Shown one piece after another: positions 36,301-49,519 of a stretch of 64,000 nucleotides of DNA; position 1 is the first letter of the stretch, and every line of letters begins with the position of its first letter. The stretch is taken from positions 30,960,723 through 31,024,722 of the forward strand of contig CM075103.1 in NCBI GenBank assembly GCA_037576195.1, in the 5' to 3' direction. The stretch is from Phytoseiulus persimilis. Its lineage: Eukaryota > Arthropoda > Arachnida > Mesostigmata > Phytoseiidae. Both the position numbers and the translations under genes were made by a program. The notes beneath the pieces were generated by a model, which was not told the origin of the DNA, did no database searches, and saw nothing but the letters and a program-made list of their open reading frames with translations.

Positions 36301-38622
36301 CACCGTCCGTGGACTTTCGAGTTATTCCGCCATCTACCAATGAAATGCCTCCTCAGATCGGATGAAGTTCATTCGACTCTGGGACAACGAAAGAGACGGT
36401 CAATCGGTGAACCATGTGAACAGGGTTTTCCTGGGAAATTCTAGAAAGTGATTCCAGAGCCCCTCGCTCAAACTTCCCGCGCGACCCATTCTACGCATCG
36501 GTCCGACGTTCGTCATCAGCGGAACAAAAGCTTCAAAGTGTTCAGCGAGTGCCGAGACGGTCGCCTCGGATCGGGGCAATCTTCTGTGATATGGATATTC
36601 TCCGGTATCGCACGCAGCTGCAAAAGCGTGATGGAAAAAACACACACTCACACAGCTACAACAGGGTCAGAGCTGCAACCCTGGCCGTGATACGTCTCAC
36701 GGTAGGAAAGTTCGAGCTGGTACAGGTTTTTCAGGCGGAGCCGCCCTGAAATCTCGGATGCTGTCAAGAAAAGAGATATTGAGAAGGATCTAGGAAGAGA
36801 ATACCGCCTGGGAGTCCATCTCCCCCAGCGAAGCTTTGAGCAGTTCGTATGCGGAGATCGCTCATTCGCGAAGTTCTGTTCCACGACTGCAGTGCGCATG
36901 TCAATATGAGGGAGCTAAGCTTCTGATAACGAGTGATTTATTTCGCGCGGAGTATTCTCCCAGGGTCCTTACTTCTCTGCCGTCAAGTCTCAGGGAGGGG
37001 GAGGAGCTTCATTCGCGGAGGCTTTCCTAATAGTTTTTCCACCGAGTGCACGATAACGACTCGAGTCCTGTGTAGGCGCTGTGGTCTTATCCTCGGCCAC
37101 TAAAAGGGAATGCCGGGCCGGGCAAGGACGAGCCGGGCGAATTGCTCGAGTAGAAGACCGACTGAGAGTTCGCAGTGAGCCGTCGCCTTGACACAGTTCG
37201 TGCGGTGACTCGGGCTCATCTGTAGCCGCCGCCACGAGGGCGGCGCGTGGGTCAATCGTCGGTCCCAGGAGAGGGAAGGCTGCGAAGCAAGTCAATCACG
37301 ATCAATCAGAACCCCGGTCGTCCATCCTGCACTCTGATTGTTCAGAATCGGCATGGTGAGAGAATCGAGCAGCTCGAGTTCCCCCGCGTTTCGCAGCGCG
37401 GGCTCATACTGGGACCAGGCAATCAAATCCACCGAGAATCTCATTTCTGAAAGCAGCGCACTTGCTGGCCATTGATTCGGAAGAGCATTTGGATTATTCA
37501 TCTCCGTGCGCTCGGATTCCCCATCCTGCCGGCGGTTTCGAGTCCTGCAGGTTTGATTCTCCTCCGAGTTCATTACGCCGCGTTCCGAGATGCGGGAATA
37601 CAAGATTTAACTCTCTTCCGCGAGAACCCGTCTTTCTTCCTCCGGAGAGAAAGACGCTCGAGCGGGCTGAGTCACCGATGGGGAGATGACAGCGCGAGAT
37701 GGCGTTTCCGGCAGCGGTTCTAATGACAAGAACTGGGTATGTTCAGTGGACTGAGAGATTCGAAGTTTGCGTGAACGTGCCCTCGCGAGCGAGGAATGAA
37801 CCCTTCCGTGGAGCGATTTTCCCTGACATGGAACAGCGAAGGGCCCGAATCGGAGCCCAAACCTGGAGTTGTGGCCTTCCCAGGGCGAAGAAGGGGGCCC
37901 CACCAGGTCCGGGTGGGTTCTCGGACCAGAAAGGAGCAGGGAGCTCGAGGAGTTGGCTCCAGTTCAGTTGACGGGGGAATCCCTCCCAGATGTGCGCCGA
38001 ACCAGGGGCCGCGAGAAAGAACCCCAAGGGTGAGGGCTCGAGCGAGAAAGGCCCGTAACGTCCGTTTGGGGGAGGGTTAGCAAAGTTTGCAGGCGCCAAA
38101 CAACCAACGGACCGTGGGCATGCGCGTACACGTCCCTTTCCCAACTGTCGAGAGGTGCGACGACTTGTTGAGTTTGGAATTAAACTTCTTCAAGAGAGAA
38201 GTGAGTTGCGAACTGAGACCTCAACTCTAGTCCTAGAGGCAAGTTGTCCTGAAACGGCACGTCGCGTCCCGCAATGCTTCGCTCATAGTGCACTTCATCG
38301 CTACCGTGCGGCTTCTTCAGGAGCGCTCTCCTCGTTTGCTTCTGTGAACATGTGATATCGGCAACGTGACTGCGGATCGGAGAGAGATTCGGTCGCTTTG
38401 GAATTATTCCCTGGCGGCACTGCTCGTTCCGTTGTGACGGCTCGTGACACCAAGTGGCACTTTGAAACCTTTCGGATACTTTCACTGCAGACGACAGGGC
38501 ACTCCGATCGCTAGTGAGGATTGAGTGAGGTGCGCAAGTTGCGATCTGGTCTCTGGATGACTGTCTGTGCTCTTCGTTGAAGTCCGTTTTGTTTCTCGAA
38601 GCGGACCGTTCGGGTCATCGAA
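33340..38622. other. No recognisable gene
   Basis: Open frames up to about 130 codons on both strands, none recognised. Examples with protein-like composition are 33707-33910 (-) and 34910-35233 (-). The part at 37850-38090 is G+C-rich with overlapping open frames. The right end should include the promoter of the proposed gene at 38623. Confidence 0.35.
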
Positions 38623-39351
38623 ATGGCAGAGGACCAAACCGCCTGCCAGTACAAAGGCAATTTCCGGGAGCATTTTCTCCGCCACGAAGTCGACCAGGAA
38701 GTCGGTGTGGAGTCGACTCCGAACGGAGCGAGCGGAGGCGATTCGGCTCGGAAAAAGAAACAAGAGAAGCCACGGTTGTCGCTCGGCACCTTTACGGTGA
38801 ATACGCTTAAGGCTCCCGGTGTCGCGCCTCAGGATGTGACCAAGGAGCGTGACAACGTCTCGGAGGATCCGAAGGATAGCGATGAGATCCGACACATTGA
38901 CAGCGTCCTCGAATGCAGTCCCGTCGACGTGGAGTGCAATGGAGGTTTGTGTGAGAGCAGAAGATCGCCGAGGAAGGAGAGTGTTGACGACGAGATCACC
39001 TGCGACTGCGCTCCTATGCCGACAACGTGAGTTGCTTTTAGGTGACGGATCTAGTGCTTTCTGAACAGGATTTTCGCGGGTCGACTCGTGCGGTATCTGA
39101 GAGCGGCTATATAGTCAGTGAGGCCCATTCCGACCGATGGTCTCGTCCGGGCCGCACGAGGAATGTTCACAGTCGTTCAGCCGCCAGACACGCCGTCAAG
39201 TCCCCTCTTCCGAGGAGGCCGGAGCGCGTTGCCAGAACCTGAATGCTTCCTGAGGGAGTCCACTCCAATTGATTGTCTAGACTGGAAACGGAAGCTCAAA
39301 TCGACTGAGGCAATGTTCCAGGAGCGTAACGGAACGAACGACGGCCTGTGA
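38623..39351 (+). CDS. Proposed two-exon gene, unrecognised charged protein
   Basis: I do not recognise this protein. Exon 1 (38623-39026) starts at an ATG in good context (CGAAATGG, A at -3, G at +4). It encodes 134 residues rich in Glu, Asp, Lys and Ser, such as FREHFLRHEVDQEVG, ARKKKQEKPRLSLGTFTV and DEITCDCAPMP, and ends at a strong donor (AC then GTGAGTTG). Exon 2 (39123-39351) joins in phase at an AG and reads PIPTDGLVRAARGMFTVVQP, LPEPECFLRESTPIDCLDWK, then a stop. The intron is 96 nt. The total is about 210 residues. No signal peptide or membrane segment is seen; it is probably a disordered intracellular protein. The acceptor is the weak point: it lacks a good pyrimidine tract, and two other AGs (39070, 39118) would give different ends. 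Confidence 0.45.
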
Positions 39352-42300
39352 TTAACTGATGCTCGAGACGCCGAACGCGACTCCTGACTCAGCTAGAAGG
39401 CCAGAACGAAGATCGTTGAGACGTCCAGTACGAAGCTAACGAATCGTCGGCTCCGACTCCTTATCCGAACGAGTTTGCGTCGAGTCTGAGTGAGACTGAG
39501 CTCCCGGAGCTCGGAGAGGAGAGGTCTCGCGTCGGAGCGGATTGGACCCGACACGAGCCTGTTCGAAAACCTTGTCTTGCCCTCGTGTGAGTCGGGAAGC
39601 TCCCGGGTCGGAATGATTCATGAGATCTGTCGCTGCGAGTGTTGTTCCTCAATTAGTATAACTGCATCGCGAGCGAGCGAGCCGAGCGAACCGCATATTT
39701 TTTCTCGTTTTTCCACGTGGCGTCCGGGCTCGTCGACGTAAAAACAGGAACTCGCCCACCGGTTGCCAAGCTGTTGGCAGCCCTGTCGCATCGCTGACTT
39801 TGAAAGGAGAATGTCACCCAGAAATCTCCGCTCACCAAATCACTCATCTCGTTCCTCGCCAGCTCTGCTCACGATCCGTTGGTGACATTCTAACGCTGGG
39901 GCTTTCCGCCCCGAGAGTCCATGCAACGTGTCTAGAACTCCTGCGGCACTGTCTCCGTCGCTGGCTCTTCGTGCGCCATTTAATCTGAGAAATGTGCTCT
40001 TTGTTGCGTCGGTGCCCCGCCGTCCCGCTCGTCGCTCCCCTCCTGGAATTCATGAACGTCTCCTAATTTACGGACCTATGAGTCTTTAGCGGCGCTCGGA
40101 AAGCCCCGCCGCAATCCCCCCCCCCCCCCCCCCCCGACTGCCGCGGTGCCTTCGCGAAGTGTAGGGAACCCGCATTGAGGATCTCTGTTTGCTGATTGAT
40201 GATTCGTTGTCGGACTCAGCTGGAACCGAGAGGCCTCGGGGATCTGGACGGCTCAGGTGTGGACAACAAGACGCTATTCAGGAGCCCGGCCCACGGCAAG
40301 TTGAGCAGTGGCCGTACGCGGCATGAATGCGGCTCAGGAGATGATGAATGCTGGGCCTGTCCTAATGAGCTCCTTGGCAGTCGTGCTCCCCGTCTGTCCG
40401 TCCCCACCGCTAAAGTTGACGTTTCTGCCCTCCCGTTCCGGAGGATCAAGCGGTCTCTGTTGGAGCTGCGTTCAATATTCACGAGCAGAACGTTTTTCGT
40501 GCATAGCAGGCTGCGTGCTCCTCAGGGTTGCGGTCAGCGTTCTTGCTTCGGCCACAACTCTTCCTTCCGGAACAAGTTCCTCGTTGAGAGGAGAACGCGG
40601 ACCACAAGCCACAGGGCCTCCGCGAGCAGGGGCTGAACCCTATCGACTTTGGAGGAAAGCTTCCGGAGCGATTGAGCTCAGGATGGCCGAACATCTGAGC
40701 GCCGCGTCGCTGAAGTATCTTATCCGAGTCTCCAGGTATATTTTAGCATTAAGGTTCAGAGGTAAGTTCAACCGGAGAAATTACCTCGGGAGAGGTATTA
40801 GACAACCGAAGGGAAACGATGAAGGATTAGCGTCACGATTGCGGTCCATTCTCCTGAAGGTCGGGGAAAGTTTAATCCGCTCCCGTTTTCCGAAGTAGTC
40901 GGCTCCTCTCAGCTCCTCTGTTGCTTCTCTGTCGTGCCGAACACGAACCGTCGCGGCTCTTCTGGAGGAATCGGAAACAACCTGCGCTCCCGTTGTCGAA
41001 CCAGAGCACGTTCGGGTGGTTTTTCAGGCTCGCGCGTTTCTTTCTCTCAGCTCCCACATTATTCGTCGAGGTGAGCGATATCAGATCCCGGGAGCCTCGT
41101 TTCCCACAGCGGGTCGTACTCCATCGGAGCACGCCTCCCGACATTTCGAAGACTGGATTCAAGTTCCAAATCGGCTAGCTCGGCGGTCTGCGCATCGAGG
41201 CTTCCCTGAGTGGGAGTCTACGGTGTCTGCCGGGAACGGAAGCTTCGGTGATGTACGACCTGGATTCCGTCATACACGTCACTCCCTCGATATCAAACAG
41301 AGCGTTCATATAGAAGGGCTGATCCACGGACGAGTCGGTTCGATGGGGTCTCCGTGCGGCTCCGTATCGCTTTCCCCGCGGCGATTCCGCGCATTCGGAG
41401 GAGCAATCATGCGAACGTCATTCCGTGCACCGTATATGTCCGCCACGTGTACGATACAAGAGAAGGAAAGTGTTGCTGATGTCGTCCGCCTGCTCGCTTG
41501 CAGCCGAGGTCCACTTCTTCGCACGTTCGTATCTCCAGGTTTCCTAGGTGGATGCCTGCTTATGTAAGTGCGTCTGTTTGTTTGTCTCCCTGTGTGAGAC
41601 TCGGTGGATCGTATGCCGGGTCGGGATATGCTTTCTCATTCGTTCGGTCATGAACGCTCACGGCGCCCGGGCTCCGGTTCCGAGGACGGAGGGCCACCGA
41701 GGGAGCCCAACCGCGTCTATGCCGCGTCCCGAGCGCGGAAAACGCATCGATTCTGCTGCTCCAAGACATGGCAAGGGACCCGCAACATAGGAATTCGGCT
41801 CTAGCTCGATTCGCGCACCTCTCACAGAACGGCTTTGAGCGGCACGTTCGCCGATCTGCGAGCTCCCCCACCTTCCCGCAAGAACTCGTCCTGACAGCCC
41901 GCGAGATGCTCGAGGACCCAGAGCACGGGCCGGAGCACGACTCCAGACGGGAATAGAGGGGGGAACACTCGAGCGTGTGCTCGAACTGGCTCTGTGAAGA
42001 GGAAGGTTCGTCTGGCACGAGTGGAGTCCCCTCCGCGGCGATTCTCTTCTTCCTTCAGCCGTGAGGCCGCTGCGTACGCTTCTGGTCCGCCGTTGCCGCC
42101 GCAGATGTCACCGCCAGAGCAACAGCTGATATCGTTTTTCAAGATCGCCGACACGCGCGGCCTCGTCTTCTAGCAGAACGCATGCGGAGATTGATAGGAG
42201 GGTGGGAAACGGGCGGAGGGGACAGCCTTGGGCGGGAACGTTGGCTGTGTTCCTGGAATCCAAGAGCTTGCGTTTGCTCCGAGTCTTGCAAACATCCCAA

Positions 42301-43410
42301 TCAGCGGATACCGCCGCCGATCCGAGAGTTCACGGAAATCGTTGGAGTACAACATTCGCGGCGAACTCCGAACGCGTGAAGTAGTATCGCCTCCCCGATG
42401 GTCACAGCTGCTGTATGACAGGCCACGGGGCAGCGCCAGAGACGCGCTACCGTTCCTCCTCCCCACCAGCCAACTAAATTGTTCGGGAGCCCTCATCCGT
42501 TATCAGCATGACCACGATCAACGGGTCCCGACTCAGGGTCGCTGTGGGTAGTAACAGGTGTCTTGCAAGTGTCTGGGGTTAGCGCCACGAAGGAGTACTC
42601 CGTCAAGCCCCGAACGAGCTTCGAGCGTGACGAACAGATCTTCGAACCACCACAACCATGAGAACTGAAGGGCGAGTTAGCTCCGGAGGAGGAAACGACG
42701 GGATCGGGAATTCGAGCCACAGAGAGATGGGGAGGGCGGAGTCAGTTCAAATTACACGATACATGAGGGAGAATAGCACAACAAAGACGGAAGTTTCCTG
42801 AACGGCGTGCCGAAATTCGAGCCCATAATGAGCGAAGTTCCAGTGGGCGACTGCCAGCTGGAAACAGTTTTGCAAGTCTCCGCTGTTTCTAAATTCAGCT
42901 TCTGCTCTCGAGGCCGACGTCACCAAACGTTGGGAGTCTCGCGTTCGAGTAGAACGATCTCTTCCTGAAATCATCAGATTCATCTCCTCCTTGAAAGCCG
43001 TCAGGACAACGGCTGAAGACTTCGGCGCCTGCCTTGCAGCCCGCTCCTCTGACCGGAGTCGGGTGGATCCGAATCGCAGCACAATGCCATCGAATCGCTG
43101 ACGCTCCTCTTTTGTTTGATTTGATTATCGAGCTCTCCTCACTCGCTTCTCGTTATTGTCCGAGATTCTTCAGCGGCTTGAGGGGCGCCCATGTCCTTCA
43201 CTCCTCCGAGTGTAGTGTCGGAGAAACGTCGTAGAACTCGAGCAGGCGCGACGGACTGAGTGAGGCCTCCTCTCTCAATCCGAGGAAATCGTAGGAATTC
43301 CCCACATTCCGGGGAAGACGCCCACCCTGTATTATAGCACCCGACCCTGGGCTTCGGGAAGGAAATCATCTGCAATCAAACATCCTGCTCTTGCTGACGA
43401 GCAGCTTTCG
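39352..43410. other. No recognisable gene; long C run
   Basis: G+C-rich sequence with several long overlapping open frames (for example 40308-40898 + and 41016-41567 +) that lack ATG starts and domains. A 20-base C run lies at 40116-40135. The minus frame at 42747-43082 ends with a hydrophobic stretch (ETSVFVVLFSLMYRV) but is otherwise unrecognised. Confidence 0.35.
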
Positions 43411-43418
43411 CTCATGAA

Positions 43419-44056
43419 GACAAATTCAGAAGGAACACGGTGCGTGCTTCCACGCGAAGCATTCGATCGCGGCCCCGGCGGACCCCAACCGAGAACGTTC
43501 ACAGGAGTTCGACCACGGTGGGTTCGTGCAGTTCTGCGTGACGACGAAACGTTGCGATCGCTGTCGCGAACCGAACACGGAACAGTTCAAAGCCGTGGAC
43601 AATCAATGGAAGTTCAAGGCGCGAACAATGCGGGCGAACGCGTGGGAGTTCGTGCCTTCCAGCCATCCGGAGCTCACCCGACGGATTGCGCAGCTCTGGA
43701 ATCTTCGGAACTCAAGGCCGCTGGTCAGGCTGAGAGTTCTAGAGCCGGGCAGGGGATTCTCGACAGTCCCGCCCCTTGGAAGTGGTTCCCAGTTCGAAAC
43801 CACGGTCGTCATCACTTCACGATTGCGAATTGAGCCTGACACACGGACTCCGAGAACATTCAACGCCGCGTGCAATCTCTCAACCTGTCGATGCATACCA
43901 TCGGAATCGCGCTCCCAGGATATTCGTTCGGATTCCGGAACGAGTCCGGACGCTCCTAATCCGACTCATCGGTCAAGAATGATTATTTTGAAACGCCATT
44001 TCAACACCCCAATGACGCGGATCGAGAGAGAGAGAGAGAGAGGGGAGGGGGATTGA
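43419..44056 (+). other. Long open frame, unassigned
   Basis: One plus-strand frame is free of stops for about 212 codons and reads protein-like phrases such as FCVTTKRCDRCREPN and WKFKARTMRANAWEF. The other two plus frames are also partly open, as expected in G+C-rich DNA, and there is no ATG near the start. The frame ends in a (GA)n microsatellite at 44024-44042. It could be an exon of an unknown gene or chance. Confidence 0.2.
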
Positions 44057-44059
44057 AGC

Positions 44060-47000
44060 TAGCCCTCGGGAATGGTGCGCGCGATTCGATCGAGAATTCG
44101 AGCGCTCTCTTCGCAAACTTGGCCTCTCGTGCGCTTGAGAGCTTGCACCGAGAGGGTCCAACCCTACGGAAGCGGAGAAGTGGACACTACGATGGGGAGC
44201 CGGAGCGAGTGTTCGCCATTTTCCATTGCATGATTCGTATCGGTGATCTCCCTCATCGTTCGACACGGATGGGCTCGCTTCCTGGCACGTGCCCAACGAA
44301 TGCACGCGAGCGGAGAAATGGACTGAGCGAGAGATTCAACTGATTCATTCCGCATTTGCTGCGTCCCGGACGACTCCATGCACAGGAGTTGCGCAACACT
44401 ATAGATCCAGATCTCGTTGTGAGCAGAGGGAATTTATGGTAACTCCACTCAGCCGGTCGGCGTCGAGAGTACTCGATGGAGGAGATCCCGCTGCGGAGCA
44501 GACGTCGTAACCTGTTCCGGAAGAGGCAGTCGGTCGTAACATCTTTCGCAATTTTCTCCTCTGATATCCCGGCCCACTCGATCTTGAGGAGAAACAACAA
44601 GCGACCGCCGTATCCGACAATGACTTGTTACCGGCCTCCTACGAAACGAACAACTGGCCGTAATTCCGCTCACCGCGGATCCTGTCGGCAACAAGACGTT
44701 CCAAAGCATCGCGCCGAGAGCAACATCCCGCGAATCGATCTCATTGACACCCACGCCGTGTGCTCCCACCTGTGTCCGTTCGTCAGCAACGGGAGCTAGT
44801 TCCGGATCGATCGAGAAGCTCCCAGCAATGGGAAGCTTCGAACGTCGTTCGAGTCAAGGGAGAGGACCTCGCGCGGAACCCATTCAGAGCTGCGCGCCAC
44901 GAAGCAGAAAATCTTCCGCTCGCGAAGTGCTCACCAAGTCGGGAGGCGAACACGAGAACGAGCTGCTGACCGAAATCCCAACGTCACTCTGACAATCTGA
45001 CAGCGTCTAATTCTCACCGAAGCCCTCTCAGAACTCCCTTAACAACTGAGCCATGACGGACCACTTGAGGTGGGGGCCGTATTCGGTTCGCCTCAAGTGT
45101 TGGTACGCCGATCCGAGAGATCTCCGGATTGTACATGGCTACCATCGATGCGAAATACACGAATCGGGGATCGATTCTTGGCGAAGTCTGTGAAGTTTTC
45201 GTTGAGCGCAGTGAGGGACATTCTTTGAAGGTAGTGCCAGGAGCACAGTTCCTCGTCAACGGATCTGAAATGAGCATCGGAAACCAACCCGGACTCCCTT
45301 CGCTGCTTTCGTCGAAAATAACGGCAACTTGGGAAGCAGTGATGATTGCAGCGCCGTTACGTCGCTAGAGCCCATCGGTTCGTTTGCGCTTGCAATAAAA
45401 AAAATAGGTCGGCTTTGAAGGCTTGTGGCAGCAGCAGCTGGAAGAGCTCCGACGAACATTTTCCTCCTGGCGCGCAGTCAAGGAGTCGTTCAATATTGAG
45501 CTAGATGTGTCTGGTGACCTGCCCTTTGACGGCGTTGACCTTGAATCAGGCGTAAACATACAAAACTCGCGTCCCCGTATCACTCTGTGGTTGGGGGGCA
45601 TATCATGAATGCTGGGAAGAGTTGTCTGCTCTCGACAGGACGCGACCGCTCTGAGCCGAATGACGGCAGGGCCACGGATCCGGCAGTTGTCAAGGAAGGG
45701 CAGACCAAGAGCAGTTTCTCAAACTCGGTGCACTCTCCGAAAACGAATGTGGCTTTCGTCCATAACGTGCATAATTCTCGCGAGCGGAGAAACCTCCTCA
45801 ACGTTGGTGGTAAGCTTGCAACAGGAAGGAATAACTGTCCATACAGCGGCTACTGGCGAGCCTCGCTCCGCGGCATCTGCACGTCCATGCCTAGCTGCGA
45901 TAACGCGAGATCCGGCCCAGCTGGCTGAAAGATGGACAACAGTGTTTACTTTCTTTTGTTATTAAAGATCTGGTCGAGGCGGCTGTGGCTCCGTGCGCGG
46001 TTCGGTTCGCAGCCCGGTCGGTGGCGCGCACCGGTATCTCCGTAACGAATGAGTTTTGCGCAGGTGCGGCCTCTGACCGGAATGATGTTCCGAACAGAGC
46101 TCCAGCCGGTATAGCTGGTGGTCGGATGCGCGAGCGAATACCGGGTGGAACAGCGTCCTCCTTGTTGCGAAAAGTGTTGATAGATGACAACGCGGAGCGC
46201 GTCAATCGAATCGAGACGGCGACGAATCGAATCGTCTGTCGACTGCTCATGAAGCCATGGTGACGAGAAAATTGGCTGCCGTCTGAGCAAGCGGTTGTCG
46301 ATGCTGCGGATCTCTTGATCTGCTCGGGTGAAATACGAACAACCTTCCGGAGCTTCCGGACGAGGAGGGGCTATCGAAAGCACACGATCGGTCCCCCCCC
46401 CCCGACTCGACAACGCTTGGCTGCGGGAGCAGCATACGTAACGGGTCGATCGCTGCCATTCGATGAGAACTCATCCAGGTGACTGGGTGAAGCGATACAT
46501 TTCTTCCGAGGGCTGGCCTCGTAATAGATCTTCCATCGACGAGGAGCTTGTAACGAGGTTTGCGATTCCCGAAGTCATTCCGAAACCGATCACAGCTGCT
46601 CCTGAGCGGAGAAAGATTCTTCTCCAATCAGTGGGTCGCACGAGTCTCCTTCCGTGATCGAGAGCACCTCCCATCGGGGGAATAATCGTCAAGAGTATCT
46701 GGCGATCAAACTCCTGGAAGTGCAGCGGCAGCAGCCCCAGCCACCCCCGAAGTGACTCGTACGAAGAAGCGCTCCTAATGTCGACGTTCCGTGCCACAAC
46801 GAGTGGACTCTTGTCACGCACGCGTCATGTGGAGCCGACCGACTACCTGTTCGAGGCCTCCCTCTCTGCAGGGGATCGAAGAGGTGCAATATGCGCTAGA
46901 GCACGACGAAGATCACGAACACCACGAAAAAGAGCCCGAACACCGCTCAAAGGGAGGTGGAACGTGTTCTGCACATATCTAGCGACTCTGCGAAATCTCC

Positions 47001-47160
47001 AAATATGGGGACGGAATTCGCTACCTATCAAGTTCAGCTAGCATGAATGAGATAGGGCAAAATGTCACTGGAAGCTCGAATTGCTCAGAGCTACTATCGC
47101 GGGGTTCTAACCCCCCCCCCCCCCGGACGATTAGACGTGATTCGATTCACTAGTGGAATA
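44060..47160. other. No recognisable gene
   Basis: Minus-strand frames at 45093-45287, 45946-46413 and 46471-46821 have plausible composition, the last with a hydrophobic segment (AAVIGFGMTSGIANLV). Neither a family nor a consistent exon chain can be recognised. C runs of 11 (46393-46403) and 14 (47111-47124) bases are present. Confidence 0.35.
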
Positions 47161-47164
47161 CACA

Positions 47165-47170
47165 TTTATT
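47165..47170 (-). terminator. Candidate polyadenylation signal for TIS11
   Basis: TTTATT on the plus strand gives AATAAA on the minus strand, about 765 nt past the TIS11 stop; no nearer one was seen. One ATTTA pentamer, the core of an AU-rich element, lies in this 3' UTR at about 47663. Genes of this family often carry such elements. Confidence 0.4.
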
Positions 47171-47934
47171 CATTGATATCGACATTCCTCAAAACCTCAT
47201 CCAATACAGCATCCGCTCCGTTTCGGCTCATCTCATGGACTCGGTTATGTTTTTCCAGCTTCGTCCAGGGAGTCGAGCCTCGACTCTGCTTACCTAGGAT
47301 TGAGCATCTCTCGCACGATGAGATCGTAGGAAAATATATTAGGTAGTATTGCGCCAGCACTCCCCTGCGAAGGCTGGCTCAATGAGAGACGATGAGTTAC
47401 CCGTTCATCTGTTTGTTTGTTTGTTCGTTTGTGTGTGTGTTCTCTCTTCCTTCGTCTGTCTCTTCCGGTAGAAGCTGGATTGGCACACGCACACTGTTTC
47501 TGTTGCACTGGATTCTGCACGAGCCGCTTTAGGATATATTAAAATTCACCGTTGCTGACATTGGCTCCGCTCAACTCGGATGCTTCGGCCGACATTCATT
47601 AACTTAGGTACTTCCAACGAGGGTGAGGATTAAAATCATTGGGAATTATCGTCCCAACGGATAAATGAGATCATCGAGTCGCTCTGCGCCGTCAGAGCTC
47701 TGTGGTCATCCGGCGTGGTCACGTGGGTTTACTGTGTGAGAGATCGGGTTTGGGGCAGCCGCTCCCCATCGCGTCGGACAAACTTGAACGCCCTCCTGAG
47801 GGATCAAGAGTCGCCGCTGGTTCCATCGAGGATTCTCTCGTGATTTGAAGACATCGAAACGGAGTGAGAGATCAGGGCCTTCCTCCGGTTCCCGCCGGAA
47901 CCCCGCGTGGCTCAGCGACGACGACGATCGCCAT

Positions 47935-49488
47935 CTAAGAGATCGGCATGGGTCTCTGGGAGAACTGGTCGAAAACGGGGAGTCGGGGCAGACCCGCCCG
48001 ATGGCGAGCCTCGACAAAACTCCTCCTGGCCAAATCATTCGACGACAGAGACAACGAGTGGAGCTGAGTACTCAGGAGGTCGAGCGGGGGAGAGCTCGTG
48101 CGAAAAGCCGTTGGCGGGAAATTGAAAATCGTGTCCGACTTAGATATGACGGCGGGCGCCGACATCAGCTGGTCCCCGATGCTCGCCGAATAGGTCATCG
48201 ACGGCATTCGGTAGCCGACCGGCTTGTTGTACATCACCGGAGCGCACTTGAGCGATGCCGACGATGCGACCGCCGCCGCCGCCTGCATGGACGCCAAAGG
48301 TGACATGGCCATAGTCGGCGGGGAGGGGTAGAGGAAAGGAATATCGGACGAGGACGCCGAAGAGGCAACGCCCGGAGGAGAGTTCGGGAACGCCACGCGC
48401 GACGGGAGGCTGAAGTACGAAGGAGTGAACGGGTCTTCGTACATGGCCGGGCTCATGGGGGGAGAAAGTTCTCCGGCCGAGCCGAGACTCCGGGTGCATC
48501 CGATCGAGAGAGCCTTCGGTCGGAGTCCGTGCATCCGGTTCTTGAACATTTGCGGCATCGACGAAACAAGGTCCTGGCTGGACTGCTGGTGCAACGGTGT
48601 CATCTTGGGATCGAAGCTGCGCTCGTGTAGCATCTTCAGGTTGAGCGCTTCCTGGGATGCCGCCGACGAGACGGGGGTTGAGGCGTGAGCCTTGGAGCGC
48701 TTCTCCTCCTCCGAGTTGTGGATGAAGTGGCATCGCGGTCCGTACGGGCAGAGTCCGGTCGTGTGAAAAGTCCGGCACAGCTCGGTCTTGTATTTCGGGT
48801 GGCGGGCCAGACTGCGGAGTTCCTCGATCCCGTGCGCGAACTGACACTTGTCCCCATACTTGCAAATGCCGTTCTCCTCGAAAGGACGGCACAGCTCGGT
48901 TTTGTAGCGGGACGAGTTGAGTGCGAGAACCGTCTCCAGAGACGCGTCTTTGACAGAGTCGGTGCTGCTGCAGCTGCTACTGCTTCCGCCCCCGTTGCCG
49001 AAGCCGTTGTTGCCGCAACCACCGCCGTTGTTGTTCGGCTCGGAGACGCTCCTCTCGAGTTTCCTAATTAAAAGAAAGGGGAACGAGTTAGAGTCTGGCG
49101 CCATCACGGAGTGGTGGGAATCGGATGCAACGCGTTCTCTCTCACAACTCCCACAAACTCTTCCGTGCTCGGCGGAACGAATGGATTGGCATTCCTTCCC
49201 AGTTTCGAGAGGCCGTGCAGGTGCACTCTGCGAGGAGCCGACGCAAAACGGGTATCGCTCGTGAAGAGCTACGACCTCTCAGCGCCATCTCTCGCGGTTC
49301 GTGTATTCACCGAGAGTCTGGTCGGTGAGACGTAATAAGGAAGCGTAGCCGAATCCAAGAGAGCTGATTAGATAATGCTCCCTTGCCACCGGAGTGGGCC
49401 TTGGGCTTGCCGAGTTGCGAGCAGAACGGGGCGTAATAGCTCTGTAACGGATGAGCAGTAAAGAAGGATTAGTGAACTTACTTGTGTG

Positions 49489-49519
<31 letters not shown>

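Noticed and set aside
45093-45287. Minus frame with ELCSWHYLQRMSLTALNENF as a chemoreceptor exon
   Set aside because: It resembles the general style of such receptors only. There is no diagnostic motif and no neighbouring exon in phase.
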